A stretch of DNA of 64,000 nucleotides from Fluviibacter phosphoraccumulans (GTDB lineage Bacteria > Pseudomonadota > Gammaproteobacteria > Burkholderiales > Rhodocyclaceae): NCBI RefSeq assembly GCF_016110345.1, contig NZ_AP019011.1:62001-126000 (forward strand). The letters are read 5' to 3'. A program made the translations under genes and the position numbers. Position 1 is the stretch's first letter. Each line of letters opens with the position of its first letter. The notes beneath the pieces are model-generated. The model did not search any database. It saw only the letters and a program-made list of their open reading frames with translations, and had not been told where the DNA came from. This document shows, in pieces, positions 52,998 through 62,609 of this stretch.

Positions 52998-54077
52998 ATG
53001 AATCAGCTCGCTTCTCATACCCATAAACCGCCCATTGTTCTGGGCGTCGAGTCTTCGTGCGACGAAACCGGCGTGGCTTTGGTGACGCTGGATGCAGTAA
53101 GCGGCGCGCCACGCTTGCTGGGCCAGGCCTTGCATACACAAGTAGCCATGCATGCGGCGTACGGTGGTGTCGTGCCAGAACTGGCCTCTCGAGATCATAT
53201 TCGGCGGGTAGTCCCCTTGTTGCGTCAGACGCTCGCAGCAGCGAATGTGCCACTGGCGGATGTCGATGCCATTGCTTACACGGCCGGACCGGGTTTGGCC
53301 GGCGCTTTACTGGTCGGCAGTGCGTTTGCCGAAGCCTTAGCTTTTGCGTTGGATAAGCCTGTGCTGCCGGTGCATCATCTGGAAGGCCATTTATTGTCGC
53401 CGTTGTTGGCGTCGCAACCGCCGGCGTTTCCTTTTGTGGCCTTGCTGGTGTCCGGCGGCCATACGCAGTTAATGCGGGTGACTCAGGTTGGCGACTATGA
53501 GTTACTGGGCGAAACCTTGGATGATGCCGCAGGCGAAGCCTTCGATAAAACGGCCAAGCTGCTGGGGCTGGGTTATCCCGGCGGGCCAGCGCTTTCAAAG
53601 TTGGCCGAAACGGCAGATCCGGGTTTGGTGGCTGAAATTAAACTACCGCGTCCCATGCTGCACTCAGGTGATTTGGAATTCAGTTTTGCTGGCCTGAAGA
53701 CAGCCGTATTGACCAAAGTAAAAGCAGCGGAAGCGGAAGGCGCGCTGAGCGATGTGATGCGTGCGGCCCTGGCTGCAGCAGTTGAGCAGGCCATTGTTGA
53801 TGTGCTCGTGGCCAAATCGGTACAGGCATTAAGGCAGACCGGGCTGTCGCGTTTGGTCGTAGCCGGTGGTGTCGGCGCCAATCGCTATTTGCGCCAAACG
53901 CTGGTGACGGCCTGTCAGCGGCGCAAAGCAGAAGTTTATTTCCCGGAACTGGGGCTGTGTACGGATAACGGCGCCATGATTGCGTTGGCAGGATTGCTAC
54001 GCCTGGTTGCAGGAACGCCTGCAAAAACGGCGGGGGGCTTTTCGGTGAAACCGCGCTGGCCGCTGATTGACGCTTAA
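52998..54077 (+). CDS. tsaD: tRNA threonylcarbamoyladenosine (t6A) transferase
   Basis: TsaD transfers threonylcarbamoyl to A37 of ANN-decoding tRNAs, with TsaB and TsaE. The 359-residue protein has GVESSCDETGVAL near the N-terminus, the metal motif HHLEGH (His127, His131), SGGHTQLM and GGVGANRYLR. The divergent rpsU-tsaD pair is widely conserved. Confidence 0.97.
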   Translation: MNQLASHTHKPPIVLGVESSCDETGVALVTLDAVSGAPRLLGQALHTQVAMHAAYGGVVPELASRDHIRRVVPLLRQTLAAANVPLADVDAIAYTAGPGLAGALLVGSAFAEALAFALDKPVLPVHHLEGHLLSPLLASQPPAFPFVALLVSGGHTQLMRVTQVGDYELLGETLDDAAGEAFDKTAKLLGLGYPGGPALSKLAETADPGLVAEIKLPRPMLHSGDLEFSFAGLKTAVLTKVKAAEAEGALSDVMRAALAAAVEQAIVDVLVAKSVQALRQTGLSRLVVAGGVGANRYLRQTLVTACQRRKAEVYFPELGLCTDNGAMIALAGLLRLVAGTPAKTAGGFSVKPRWPLIDA

Positions 54078-54082
54078 TCCAG

Positions 54083-54745
54083 TTAAGCCGCTTTCTTTTT
54101 ACTGCCGATTTTTGTTTCGTGGCCCGCCAGTAAACGGCGCAGATTGCCCGCATGTTTGATCAGTAATATTGCAGCCATTAATGACACCGGCACGATCACG
54201 GGTGTCGGGAGGCCCATCAGCACAGCTAACACGGGGGCCATCAGTGCGGCGGTAATCGCAGACAGCGATGAATAGCGAAAGCTAAAGGCCATAAACAGCC
54301 AAGTGCCCAGCGTGGCCAGGCCGAGTGGCCAGTGCAGTGCCAGGAGCACCCCGGCCGAGGTGGAAACCCCTTTGCCACCCTTGAAGCCCAGTGTGACAGG
54401 AAATACATGTCCTAGAAACGCAATGAGCCCGATCCAACCGAGTAGATCGGCATTGAGTCCCATGGCTGCCGCGATGCCAATGGCCACCGCCCCTTTGGCG
54501 GCATCGCCGAACAGCGTGAGAAGGGCCGCGAGTTTATTACCCGTGCGCAGAACGTTAGTAGCACCGGGGTTGCCGGAGCCGAACGAACGTGGGTCGGCGA
54601 GGCCAAAGACGCGCGATACAACCACGGCAAAAGGAATGCAACCGATCAGGTAAGCCACAACGGCGGCAGAGATCAGGTGCGTCGGGCTATCAGTAAGCGG
54701 CAAAATCTGGGTCAGTAAATCAGGCGTCATATCAGCGTTAGGCAT
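54083..54745 (-). CDS. plsY: Glycerol-3-phosphate acyltransferase PlsY
   Basis: PlsY moves an acyl group from acyl-phosphate to glycerol-3-phosphate, starting phospholipid synthesis. The 220-residue inner-membrane protein has five helices and the conserved loops GSGNPGATNVLR and GFKGGKGVSTSAGV. It converges with tsaD (five bases apart) and is divergent from folB. The start may be ATG 54745 or the Met five codons later. Confidence 0.95.
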   Translation of the reverse strand: MPNADMTPDLLTQILPLTDSPTHLISAAVVAYLIGCIPFAVVVSRVFGLADPRSFGSGNPGATNVLRTGNKLAALLTLFGDAAKGAVAIGIAAAMGLNADLLGWIGLIAFLGHVFPVTLGFKGGKGVSTSAGVLLALHWPLGLATLGTWLFMAFSFRYSSLSAITAALMAPVLAVLMGLPTPVIVPVSLMAAILLIKHAGNLRRLLAGHETKIGSKKKAA

Positions 54746-54827
54746 ATAGTCAGTCTTCTGTCAGCTACAATGCGGCCGCAGCAAAAGTATTGTAGCGCGC
54801 CTGCCAGCTAACCAACGACTTTGTGCC

Positions 54828-55178
54828 ATGGACATTATTTTTATCGATTCATTTCGTGTTGAAACCCTGATTGGTATTTATCCGCGTGAGCGGATTGTGC
54901 CGCAGCCGGTTGTTATGGATCTGAAGATTGGTCACTCGACCGCCACAGCGGGGGCTAGCGATGACATCCATGACACGATTGATTACGCTGAAGTGGTAAA
55001 ACGCTTACGGACCGTGTTGGCCGAGAAACATTTTCTGTTACTGGAAAAACTGGCGGAGTTTGTGGCCACCATGCTGCTGGAAGATTTTGGTGCGCAGTGG
55101 GTGCAGGTATCGGTCGCTAAGCTGGGCATGATGCCGGGTGTGGCGCGTGTGGGTGTGGTGATCGAGCGATCCGCCTGA
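54828..55178 (+). CDS. folB: Dihydroneopterin aldolase
   Basis: FolB cleaves dihydroneopterin to 6-hydroxymethyl-dihydropterin in folate synthesis. The 116-residue protein has GIYPRERIVPQPVVMDL, DTIDYAEVV and catalytic-Lys region VSVAKLGMMPG. The divergent plsY-folB pair is common in proteobacteria. Confidence 0.93.
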   Translation: MDIIFIDSFRVETLIGIYPRERIVPQPVVMDLKIGHSTATAGASDDIHDTIDYAEVVKRLRTVLAEKHFLLLEKLAEFVATMLLEDFGAQWVQVSVAKLGMMPGVARVGVVIERSA

Positions 55179-55265
55179 GTTAAGCGCGGGCGCACCGTGA
55201 TTAAAGGCGCCCTCATCGACAAAATCGTCGCAAATCGGGCTAACCTTTAAACTACGTCATACCCT

Positions 55266-56189
55266 TTATCCTCTAGGGTGATGCTTCTCGTGCAGCGACT
55301 TCAATCGTTCGCGAGCGACATGGGTATAAATCTGGGTCGTGGTGATGCTGGCGTGGCCCAGCAGTAATTGCACGACACGCAAGTCTGCACCATGATTGAT
55401 CAGGTGTGTGGCAAAGGCGTGGCGTAGCACGTGCGGCGATAGACGCTCACGCGGAATGCCCACTTTAACCCCGTAGCGTTTGATAATCTGCCAGAAACCT
55501 TGACGGGTCAGTGGTTTGGTTTTCTGGCTGATAAAAATCACGTCAGCGGGTTGTCCGCCGGATAGTTCAAGGCGTGCGTTTTCCATATAACGCTGAACCG
55601 CATCCATGGCCGATTCGCCAATAGGGACGAGTCGCTCTTTATCCCCTTTGCCCATGACGCGCACGATGCCCATGTCGCGATTCAGATCGGTGAGTCGCAG
55701 ATTCACCAGTTCGGAGACGCGTAAACCGCTTGCGTAAAGCACTTCCAGCATGGCCAGATCACGCAGTCCACGCGGGGTTTGTGTGTCCGGTGCCTGAAGC
55801 AATGCTTCGACATGGCTTTCGCTGAGCGTTTTTGGCAAACGGCCTGCTCTGATGGGCATGACCAAAGCGCGCGTTGGATCATCGGCCCGTTCGCCACGGG
55901 CAACGGACCAGCGGAAATAGCGGCGAAGCGTAGAAATGGCACGGGCTTGCGAACTCTGTTTGTGTCCTTGTGCCAGGTGCGCGATGTAACGATTCAAGTC
56001 AGCTTCTGTTGCCGCTCGTAAACTACTGCTGTGTTTGATGAGCCAGTGCGACAGGGCGGTCAAGTCGCGCCGGTAGCTGGTGAGTGAATTGGCTGAGAGG
56101 CCCGCTTCGAGCCAGAGGCTATCGCAAAAAATGTCGACCACCTGCAGGGCTTCCGCCGGTAGCGGTGGGTGGGTAGGTGCTCTAGGCAT
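55266..56189 (-). CDS. xerD: Site-specific tyrosine recombinase XerD
   Basis: XerD works with XerC at dif to resolve chromosome dimers. The protein is about 307 residues, with an N-terminal core-binding domain and the full catalytic set: Arg157 (YASGLRVSEL), Lys181, His253 and Arg256 (HVLRHAFATHL), His279 (LLGHASITTT) and Tyr288. The start at 56189 overlaps the ogt end by eight bases; a longer frame lies inside ogt. It is unrelated in architecture to the minimal recombinase at 611-1180. Confidence 0.94.
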   Translation of the reverse strand: MPRAPTHPPLPAEALQVVDIFCDSLWLEAGLSANSLTSYRRDLTALSHWLIKHSSSLRAATEADLNRYIAHLAQGHKQSSQARAISTLRRYFRWSVARGERADDPTRALVMPIRAGRLPKTLSESHVEALLQAPDTQTPRGLRDLAMLEVLYASGLRVSELVNLRLTDLNRDMGIVRVMGKGDKERLVPIGESAMDAVQRYMENARLELSGGQPADVIFISQKTKPLTRQGFWQIIKRYGVKVGIPRERLSPHVLRHAFATHLINHGADLRVVQLLLGHASITTTQIYTHVARERLKSLHEKHHPRG

Positions 56190-56745
56190 AAAGGTTGAGA
56201 CCCGTTGCTTCTCTGGCCAGCAGCCATGCCTTGAGTTCAAGCATGACGCCATCACTCGTATGGTTAAAGCCGGTCAGGCGGTTTTTGCCGGCTGAGATCA
56301 CACGATGGCAGGGTACGATGAGGGGCAGACTGTTGCTGCCCAGTGCCTGGCCAATGGCCCGCGGGGCACTTTGTAGTTGCTTGGCGAGTTCGCCATAGGT
56401 ACAGGTCGTGCCACTGGGCATGGCTAGAAGAGACTCGCGCAGACGTGCCTGAAAAGCGGTTGGGGGTTTAGCCAGCGGCACACTGAAACGAAAGCTCGGG
56501 TCTTTGAACCAGGCAATCAGTTGTTGGCGGGTGTTTTCCAGTAGCGGTTCTCGCGCCCCGCAAACCGTGGCTTTGGCAGCTGCAGCTTGATCGACAGCAC
56601 CTGCTATAAAAACCAGTTCGCAAAGCGCATCACCTTCGGGTGTCCCGCGTAGCCCCAAAGAGATTTGCCGTGCCAGATTTGCAGGACAACCCGGCGCCAC
56701 ATCGGTGAGCGCCAGGGTGGCGTCAAACTCAGCGGCGGGTTTCAC
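56182..56745 (-). CDS. ogt: Methylated-DNA--protein-cysteine methyltransferase
   Basis: Ogt removes methyl groups from O6-methylguanine by a suicide transfer to Cys146 in VPCHRVISAGK. The 187-residue protein has an N-terminal ribonuclease-like domain and a helix-turn-helix with GTTCTYGELAKQL and ARAIGQALGSN-like sequence. The start is GTG at 56745, 17 bases inside proA; that start covers the family N-terminal domain. Confidence 0.92.
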   Translation of the reverse strand: MKPAAEFDATLALTDVAPGCPANLARQISLGLRGTPEGDALCELVFIAGAVDQAAAAKATVCGAREPLLENTRQQLIAWFKDPSFRFSVPLAKPPTAFQARLRESLLAMPSGTTCTYGELAKQLQSAPRAIGQALGSNSLPLIVPCHRVISAGKNRLTGFNHTSDGVMLELKAWLLAREATGLNLYA

Positions 56746-58003
56746 CGTGGCCCAGCACGATCCATTTTTGTGAGGTCAGCCCCTCAAGGCCAACCGGACC
56801 ACGCGCGTGGATCTTGTCGGTCGAGATACCAATTTCTGCACCCAGGCCATACTCGAAGCCATCGGCAAAGCGGGTCGATGCATTGACCATGACCGAGCTG
56901 GAATCCACTTCACGCAGGAAGCGCATGGCGTTGCCGTAGTGATCCGTCACAATGGCTTCGGTGTGCTGGGACGAATAGGTGTTGATATGGCTAATCGCTT
57001 CATCGAGACCACTGACGACCTTAACGGCAATCAGCGGCGCCAGGTATTCGGTGACCCAGTCCTCTTCGGTTGCCGGCTCGGCATAAGGCAGCAGCGCTTG
57101 GGTTTCTGCACAGCCACGAACGACAACGCCCTTGTCTTTGAGCATGGCACCAATGCGTGGCAACAAACTACCGGCAATGCTGCGGGCAATGAGCAAAGAC
57201 TCGGTCGTATTGCAGGTGCCATAGCGTTGGGTTTTGGCGTTTTCGACAATGCGCAGCGCCATCTCTGGATCGGCATCGTCATCCACATAAACGTGGCAGT
57301 TGCCGTCCAGGTGCTTGATCATGGGCACGCGCGATTCTTTGATCAATCGCTCGATCAATCCCTTGCCGCCACGTGGCACGATGACATCAATATCATCGCG
57401 CAAGGTGATCAGAATGCCGACAGCGGCGCGATCAGTGGTGTCGATGCATTGCACGCCCTGTGCGGGCAGGCCTGACTCGGCCAGACTTTGCTGCACCAGC
57501 GCCGCAATAGCACGGTTGCTGTTAAGCGCTTCTGAACCGCCGCGCAGAATCGTGGCGTTACCCGACTTGATGCACAGTGCCGCGGCATCGGCCGTGACGT
57601 TAGGACGTGCTTCGTAAATAATGCCGATGACGCCGAGTGGCACACGCATTTTGCCCACCTGAATACCAGAAGGGCGCGTGTTCATATCGGTGATGCTGCC
57701 CACGGGATCGGGCAGGGTGGCGATCTGTTCAACGCCTTCTGCCATCGATTCAATACCTTTGTCGCTGAGCGTCAGGCGATCCAGCATGGCAGCTTCGAGA
57801 CCGGCTTTGCGGGCGGCGGTCAGGTCCAGCTCGTTGGCGGCGCGCAGTGCGGGCGCCTGTTCGCGAATCAGTCGCGCCAAAGTCAGCAACGCGTTGTTTT
57901 TCTGTTCAGTCGACGCACGCGCCATGCCGCGGGATGCTGCACGGGCATCTTTGGCCAGTTGGCGTATGGCTTGGTCTAGAGCGGTGTTGGTTTCGGTTGT
58001 CAT
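56729..58003 (-). CDS. proA: Glutamate-5-semialdehyde dehydrogenase (gamma-glutamyl phosphate reductase)
   Basis: ProA reduces glutamyl-5-phosphate in proline synthesis using NADPH. The 424-residue aldehyde-dehydrogenase-fold enzyme has GVIGIIYEARPNVTADA, IVPRGGKGLIERL and the Cys-containing QRYGTCNTTESLL. I chose ATG 58003; an upstream codon adds 24 unrelated residues. It sits between holA and ogt. proB is not in the window. Confidence 0.96.
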   Translation of the reverse strand: MTTETNTALDQAIRQLAKDARAASRGMARASTEQKNNALLTLARLIREQAPALRAANELDLTAARKAGLEAAMLDRLTLSDKGIESMAEGVEQIATLPDPVGSITDMNTRPSGIQVGKMRVPLGVIGIIYEARPNVTADAAALCIKSGNATILRGGSEALNSNRAIAALVQQSLAESGLPAQGVQCIDTTDRAAVGILITLRDDIDVIVPRGGKGLIERLIKESRVPMIKHLDGNCHVYVDDDADPEMALRIVENAKTQRYGTCNTTESLLIARSIAGSLLPRIGAMLKDKGVVVRGCAETQALLPYAEPATEEDWVTEYLAPLIAVKVVSGLDEAISHINTYSSQHTEAIVTDHYGNAMRFLREVDSSSVMVNASTRFADGFEYGLGAEIGISTDKIHARGPVGLEGLTSQKWIVLGHGETRR

Positions 58004-58019
58004 GGTGCAATGATGCCTG

Positions 58020-59036
58020 TCAGCAGAGTTGTAGCGCAAGTGCGGCAAGTTCGGTCCAGGGGTCACCCTGGCCAATGCCTTTGGAAAGTCGGTCTATGCG
58101 AGCGATGGATTCAAGTGCTGATCGCCACGATATTTTGGTGCGACGGGATGCCGCACTTCTCATTTGTTGCGCCCGTTGTGGTGGCATGCGCATACTGCTG
58201 AGCCGTTGTTCGGGAGAACCTCCGGGCGCAGTGAGTTGCACCATGGCACGGATATCTTCAGAGAGCCAGTACAGCATCAGCGGCAGCGCTTCTCCCTGTT
58301 CGCGCAGGCCTGCCAGCGTGCGTGAAAAACGGGGCAGATCCCCATCGAGCAAGGCGCTGCGCAGCATGTCCAAGTCTAATCGAGCGACATCGGCGACTGC
58401 TGCACGTACTTGCTCCAGATTGAGTGGACCTGTCGGATAAAGGAGTCCAAGTTTGAGTATTTCCTGGTTGGCAGCCAGCAGGTTGCCTTCGACATGATGC
58501 GCAATATATTCCAATGCATCGGGCGGTGCGGATTGCTGCTGACGGGCCAGGCGCTCGGCCAACCAACGGGGCAGCGCTTTGATACCCGGCGGTACGCAGG
58601 GAATAACGATGGCGTTTTTGCTGCTGACGAAATTCTGGAACCAGGCGGTCTTTTGTTCGCGCCAGCCGAATTCATGCAGCGTCATCAAAATCAGATAATC
58701 GGTGGCGGCCGGACCTGATTGGTCGAGCAGGGCCTGCAACGCTTCCGGGCCACCGCGGCCAAGTTTGCCCGTGGGCACACGCAGCTCAACCAGTTTGCAG
58801 CCACCGAATAAAGAGCCGCCCTGAGTGGCGTAGGCCAGCTGCTTCCAGTCGAAGGGGTGGCTAACGGTCAGCACTTCGCGTTCGTCAAAACCTTTGGCGC
58901 GTGCTGCGGCACGAATCGCGTCAGCGGCTTCGATCACCAGTAACGGGTCGTCGCCGTGAATGGCATAGATCGGCGCAAGTGGGCCGTTCAGATGCGCTGC
59001 CAGACGACTGGTGCCGTCTGTGCCGCCCAGATTCAC
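58020..59036 (-). CDS. holA: DNA polymerase III subunit delta
   Basis: HolA opens the beta clamp within the clamp loader. The 338-residue protein has the delta-type N-terminal ATPase-like fold (LAPIYAIHGDDPLLVIEAADAI) and helical C-terminus. The start is GTG, overlapping the lptE stop by four bases (GTGA). The leuS-lptE-holA order is conserved across proteobacteria. Confidence 0.95.
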   Translation of the reverse strand: MNLGGTDGTSRLAAHLNGPLAPIYAIHGDDPLLVIEAADAIRAAARAKGFDEREVLTVSHPFDWKQLAYATQGGSLFGGCKLVELRVPTGKLGRGGPEALQALLDQSGPAATDYLILMTLHEFGWREQKTAWFQNFVSSKNAIVIPCVPPGIKALPRWLAERLARQQQSAPPDALEYIAHHVEGNLLAANQEILKLGLLYPTGPLNLEQVRAAVADVARLDLDMLRSALLDGDLPRFSRTLAGLREQGEALPLMLYWLSEDIRAMVQLTAPGGSPEQRLSSMRMPPQRAQQMRSAASRRTKISWRSALESIARIDRLSKGIGQGDPWTELAALALQLC

Positions 59037-59689
59037 TGCCCGACTCCGTCCAGCGGTTGCATGCCGGTAGGCGTCGTTAAAACGTCCGGGGTCGTCTTGG
59101 CGGGCTTTGTTCCCTGGGTGGCTGAGGCTTTCTTCGGGGCGGTCAGCACCGTGCCAGCAGGGACGCGAATGGTCGACAGGCGTTGCATCACCTGAATGGC
59201 CGCATCGTTCTGCATATCGCGAATTAACATGGCGTCTTCCTGCTCTTTCGACAGGACTTCCTGGGCTGTTTGCGGGTTAAACGAAATATCCCGGCTTAAA
59301 TCAATGGTGGTGGCCGGGTAGAGCTCGATGCCGGAACCGGAGTCCACCTTAAAGCCAAGCCGATAATTCAGGCGGTATTCACGCGCCAGGCCCGTTGGAT
59401 TAACGGCCAGTACGGTCTTCATTTGCTGATCGCCCAGAACCCGCAAAATGACTTCTGCACGATCCTTGTATTCCTCGGGTACAACGCCGATACCGTTAGC
59501 GCGTAGTTGGGCTTTAAGCACCTGCGAGAACGGTGAAGTATCTGGAACCCCCGAGACATAAACAGTCTTGAATGGCAGATCGACGCTGATGGCCCCCCGT
59601 AGTTTGAAACCGCATCCGACCACAATGGCCACCATGAGCGTGGACAGCAGTAAACGGTTGAGTGCGGTGAAATTGGGAAGACGCATCAT
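59033..59689 (-). CDS. lptE: LPS-assembly lipoprotein LptE
   Basis: LptE plugs and helps fold LptD in the outer-membrane LPS translocon. The 218-residue precursor has a signal peptide with lipobox AIVVGC (lipid Cys near 26) followed by GFKLRG, the typical LptE start, then the PFKTVYVSG strand. A Pro/Thr-rich tail of about 30 residues follows. It lies 18 bases after leuS. Confidence 0.93.
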   Translation of the reverse strand: MMRLPNFTALNRLLLSTLMVAIVVGCGFKLRGAISVDLPFKTVYVSGVPDTSPFSQVLKAQLRANGIGVVPEEYKDRAEVILRVLGDQQMKTVLAVNPTGLAREYRLNYRLGFKVDSGSGIELYPATTIDLSRDISFNPQTAQEVLSKEQEDAMLIRDMQNDAAIQVMQRLSTIRVPAGTVLTAPKKASATQGTKPAKTTPDVLTTPTGMQPLDGVGQ

Positions 59690-59707
59690 GAGCCAGCCTC
59701 GATGTAG

Positions 59708-62332
59708 TTAGGCAACAATATTAACCAAACGGCCTGGCACCACCACGACCTTCTTGGGCGCTGCGCCGTTTAGTTGTTTTTGGGCCGCTTCGCTGGCCAA
59801 TGCGGTTGCTTCTATGGTTGCTTTGTCGGCTTCGGCCGCAACGTGAATGCTGCCGCGGTGCTTGCCGTTGATCTGCAGTACCAGTTCAATTTCCGACTGC
59901 ACCAGAGCGGCTGCATCACAAACCGGGAAGCGCTGTGTGGCGACGTTCTGGCCCGGCTTCAGCTCGGCATAAACGGCTTCGCCGATATGTGGCACGATCG
60001 GGAAGAGCATCAATACTGCAGCTTCCAATAGTTCCTGGCGTAAGCGGCGGCCAGACTCATCGGTTAAAGCGGTTTTGTCTGCGGCATTGAGCAGCTCCAT
60101 GATGGCTGCAATGACCGTATTGAACTGTTGGCGACGGCCGTAATCATCCGACACTTTCTGGATGGTCTGGTGCAGTTTGCGGCGCAGTTCTTTTTGCGTA
60201 TCGCTCAAGGCCGTATTGGCATCAGCGGCAGGCACCAGGCCACCACTCACGTGTTCGTAAGATAGTTTCCACAGACGACGCAGGAAGCGGTGCGCACCTT
60301 CAACGCCGGCGTCCGACCATTCCAGAGATTGATCCGGTGGGCTGGCGAACATCATGAACAGGCGGGCCGTATCGGCGCCGTATAGGTCGATCAGAATCTG
60401 CGGATCGACACCGTTGTTTTTCGACTTCGACATCTTCTCGGTGCCGCCGATCACCACGGGCTTGCCATCCGCTTTGAGCTTGGCGCCGGTCGGGCGACCA
60501 CGTTCGTCCGTGGCGACATCCACATCAGCCGGATTGAACCAGAGCTTCTTACCGTTCTCTGCTTCACGGTAGAAGGTCGGGGCCACCACCATGCCCTGCG
60601 TCAGCAGGTTGGCGAACGGTTCGTCCAGGTTGAACCCGTTGTCTTTGAACAGATCGACATCACGCATCAGCTTGGTAAAGAAGCGGGCATAGAGTAGATG
60701 CAAGATGGCATGTTCGATGCCACCGATGTACTGATCGACACCGCCCTTCAGCCAGTAGGCAGCCCGCTCATCCACCATTTTTTGCGGATTGTTGGCGCTG
60801 GCATAGCGCACGAAATACCACGACGATTCCACAAAGGTATCCATCGTGTCGGTTTCGCGCTTGGCAGGTTTGCCGCATTTCGGGCAGTCGGTTTCGTAGA
60901 ACTCGGGCATGCGTGCCAGCGGCGATCCGGCACCGGTTATCTCTACTTGTTCGGGTAGTACCACTGGCAACTGGTCATCGGGCACCAGCACATCGCCACA
61001 ACTGTCGCAATGAATGATCGGGATCGGGCAGCCCCAGTAACGCTGACGGGAGATGCCCCAGTCGCGCAGACGGAATTGGGTTTTCTTTTCGCCCAGATTT
61101 TTAGCGACAAGATCAGCGGCAATTTTATCGACCGCTGCCTGATGCTTTAAACCATCGTAAGCACCTGAACTGATACAAACGCCCCGTTGCTTGTCGCCAT
61201 ACCATTCCTGCCAGGCAGCGGGATCAAAGCGCTCGCCTTCAACGGCGATCACTTGCTTCATCGGCAGATCGTATTTTTTGGCAAAGGCAAAATCTCGCTC
61301 GTCATGCGCTGGTACGGCCATCACGGCGCCATCACCATAGCCCATCAGCACGTAGTTGCCGACCCAGACCGGGATTTGTTCGCCGGTCAGTGGATGCGTC
61401 ACCTCAAAGTCAGTGTCCACGCCAGACTTATCCATGGTGGACAGATCCGCTTCAGCGACGCCGCCCTGTTTGCAGTCGGCGATGAAGGCGGCAACGGCCG
61501 GGTTTTGTGCGGCGGCTTTCTGGGCCAGCGGGTGTTCTGGTGCGACAGCGACGTAGGTGACACCCATGATGGTGTCGGCACGGGTGGTGAACACCCACAG
61601 TTTTTCTTCCTGGCCGTCTTGCGTATACGGGAAAGCAAAACGCACGCCCACGCTCTTGCCGATCCAGTTCTTCTGCATCAGGCGAACCTGCTCAGGCCAG
61701 CCGGTGAGTTTATCCAGATCGTTCAGCAACTCGTCGGCGTATTTCGTTATCGCCATGTAGTACATGGGGATTTCACGCTTTTCGATGAGCGCGCCTGAAC
61801 GCCAGCCGCGACCGTCGATGACCTGTTCGTTGGCCAGCACGGTTTGATCGACCGGGTCCCAGTTAACGGTGCCCAGCTTTTTGTAGATCAGGCCTTTTTC
61901 ATAGAGGCGGGTGAAGAGCCATTGCTCCCAGCGGTAATACTCTGGGGTACAGGTCGCCAGTTCACGTGACCAGTCGAAGGCGAAACCCAGACGCTGCAAT
62001 TGGGCGCGCATGGCGTCGATGTTTTCGTAAGTCCATTTGGCTGGCGGCACGTTGTTCTGTAGCGCGGCGTTTTCAGCCGGCATGCCGAAGGCATCCCAAC
62101 CCATGGGTTGCAACACGTTGTAGCCTTGCATACCGTGATAACGCGCCAGCACATCACCGATGGTGTAGTTACGGACGTGGCCCATATGCAGCTTGCCGCT
62201 GGGATAGGGGAACATCGAGAGACAGTAGTATTTTGGGCGATCTAGATTTTCTACAGCTAGATCGGTGCGGGCGTTCTGCCAGTGAGTTTGAGCGGCCGTT
62301 TCAATGTCGGCGGGCAGATATTTTTCCTGCAT
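59708..62332 (-). CDS. leuS: Leucine--tRNA ligase
   Basis: LeuS charges tRNA-Leu and edits wrong amino acids. The 874-residue class I enzyme has the HIGH-type motif (PSGKLHMGHVRNY), a CP1 editing domain, the zinc-like Cys segments HCDSCGDVL and DCPKCGKPA, and KMSKS in GTEKMSKSKNNGVDP. A clear -10 element lies 36-41 bases upstream. It leads leuS-lptE-holA. Confidence 0.98.
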   Translation of the reverse strand: MQEKYLPADIETAAQTHWQNARTDLAVENLDRPKYYCLSMFPYPSGKLHMGHVRNYTIGDVLARYHGMQGYNVLQPMGWDAFGMPAENAALQNNVPPAKWTYENIDAMRAQLQRLGFAFDWSRELATCTPEYYRWEQWLFTRLYEKGLIYKKLGTVNWDPVDQTVLANEQVIDGRGWRSGALIEKREIPMYYMAITKYADELLNDLDKLTGWPEQVRLMQKNWIGKSVGVRFAFPYTQDGQEEKLWVFTTRADTIMGVTYVAVAPEHPLAQKAAAQNPAVAAFIADCKQGGVAEADLSTMDKSGVDTDFEVTHPLTGEQIPVWVGNYVLMGYGDGAVMAVPAHDERDFAFAKKYDLPMKQVIAVEGERFDPAAWQEWYGDKQRGVCISSGAYDGLKHQAAVDKIAADLVAKNLGEKKTQFRLRDWGISRQRYWGCPIPIIHCDSCGDVLVPDDQLPVVLPEQVEITGAGSPLARMPEFYETDCPKCGKPAKRETDTMDTFVESSWYFVRYASANNPQKMVDERAAYWLKGGVDQYIGGIEHAILHLLYARFFTKLMRDVDLFKDNGFNLDEPFANLLTQGMVVAPTFYREAENGKKLWFNPADVDVATDERGRPTGAKLKADGKPVVIGGTEKMSKSKNNGVDPQILIDLYGADTARLFMMFASPPDQSLEWSDAGVEGAHRFLRRLWKLSYEHVSGGLVPAADANTALSDTQKELRRKLHQTIQKVSDDYGRRQQFNTVIAAIMELLNAADKTALTDESGRRLRQELLEAAVLMLFPIVPHIGEAVYAELKPGQNVATQRFPVCDAAALVQSEIELVLQINGKHRGSIHVAAEADKATIEATALASEAAQKQLNGAAPKKVVVVPGRLVNIVA

Positions 62333-62367
62333 GGCGTTTTATCGTTATCAGTGCGTCAAAACGACTG

Positions 62368-62373
62368 ATTATA
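62368..62373 (-). promoter_or_regulatory. -10 element of leuS promoter
   Basis: A perfect TATAAT is present on the minus strand, which would start transcription near 62361 and give a leader of about 29 bases. The -35 region is weak. This places the inverted repeats at 62407-62560 upstream of the promoter. Confidence 0.55.
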
Positions 62374-62406
62374 CTGGGTGGCGAGCCGAAATTTGCCCTA
62401 TTCGAC

Positions 62407-62560
62407 AGGCTATTGAGGTGTGCCGCATCGTTCAGACGCCGCTGCGCGCCGATTCACTCTGCAACACACCTCAACAGCCTAGTAGGCTTTTAGGTAGCCA
62501 ACCGTTTGCATCTGTGTTGCGGGGAGCGCTTTGGAACGAATCGGCACGCAGCGGCGTCTG
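62407..62560. repeat. Two interleaved inverted repeats upstream of leuS
   Basis: Repeat A: 62407-62422 pairs with 62465-62480 (16 bp, 15 matches). Repeat B: 62433-62455 pairs with 62538-62560 (23 bp, 22 matches). One arm of B lies inside the loop of A and the other outside, so the two cross. A small third pair is 62461-62468 with 62513-62520 (8 bp). The block lacks genes. It may be a small mobile or REP-like repeat. Confidence 0.75.
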
Positions 62561-62609
62561 AGTGACACACGCATCCCTGCAACACGGTGTCAGGGTTTTT
62601 GTAGGGAGA

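Noticed and set aside
62479..62511. Ten-residue leader peptide frame upstream of leuS
   Set aside because: It has a single Leu codon, no good ribosome site, and lies upstream of the likely leuS promoter, so attenuation by leucine is unlikely.
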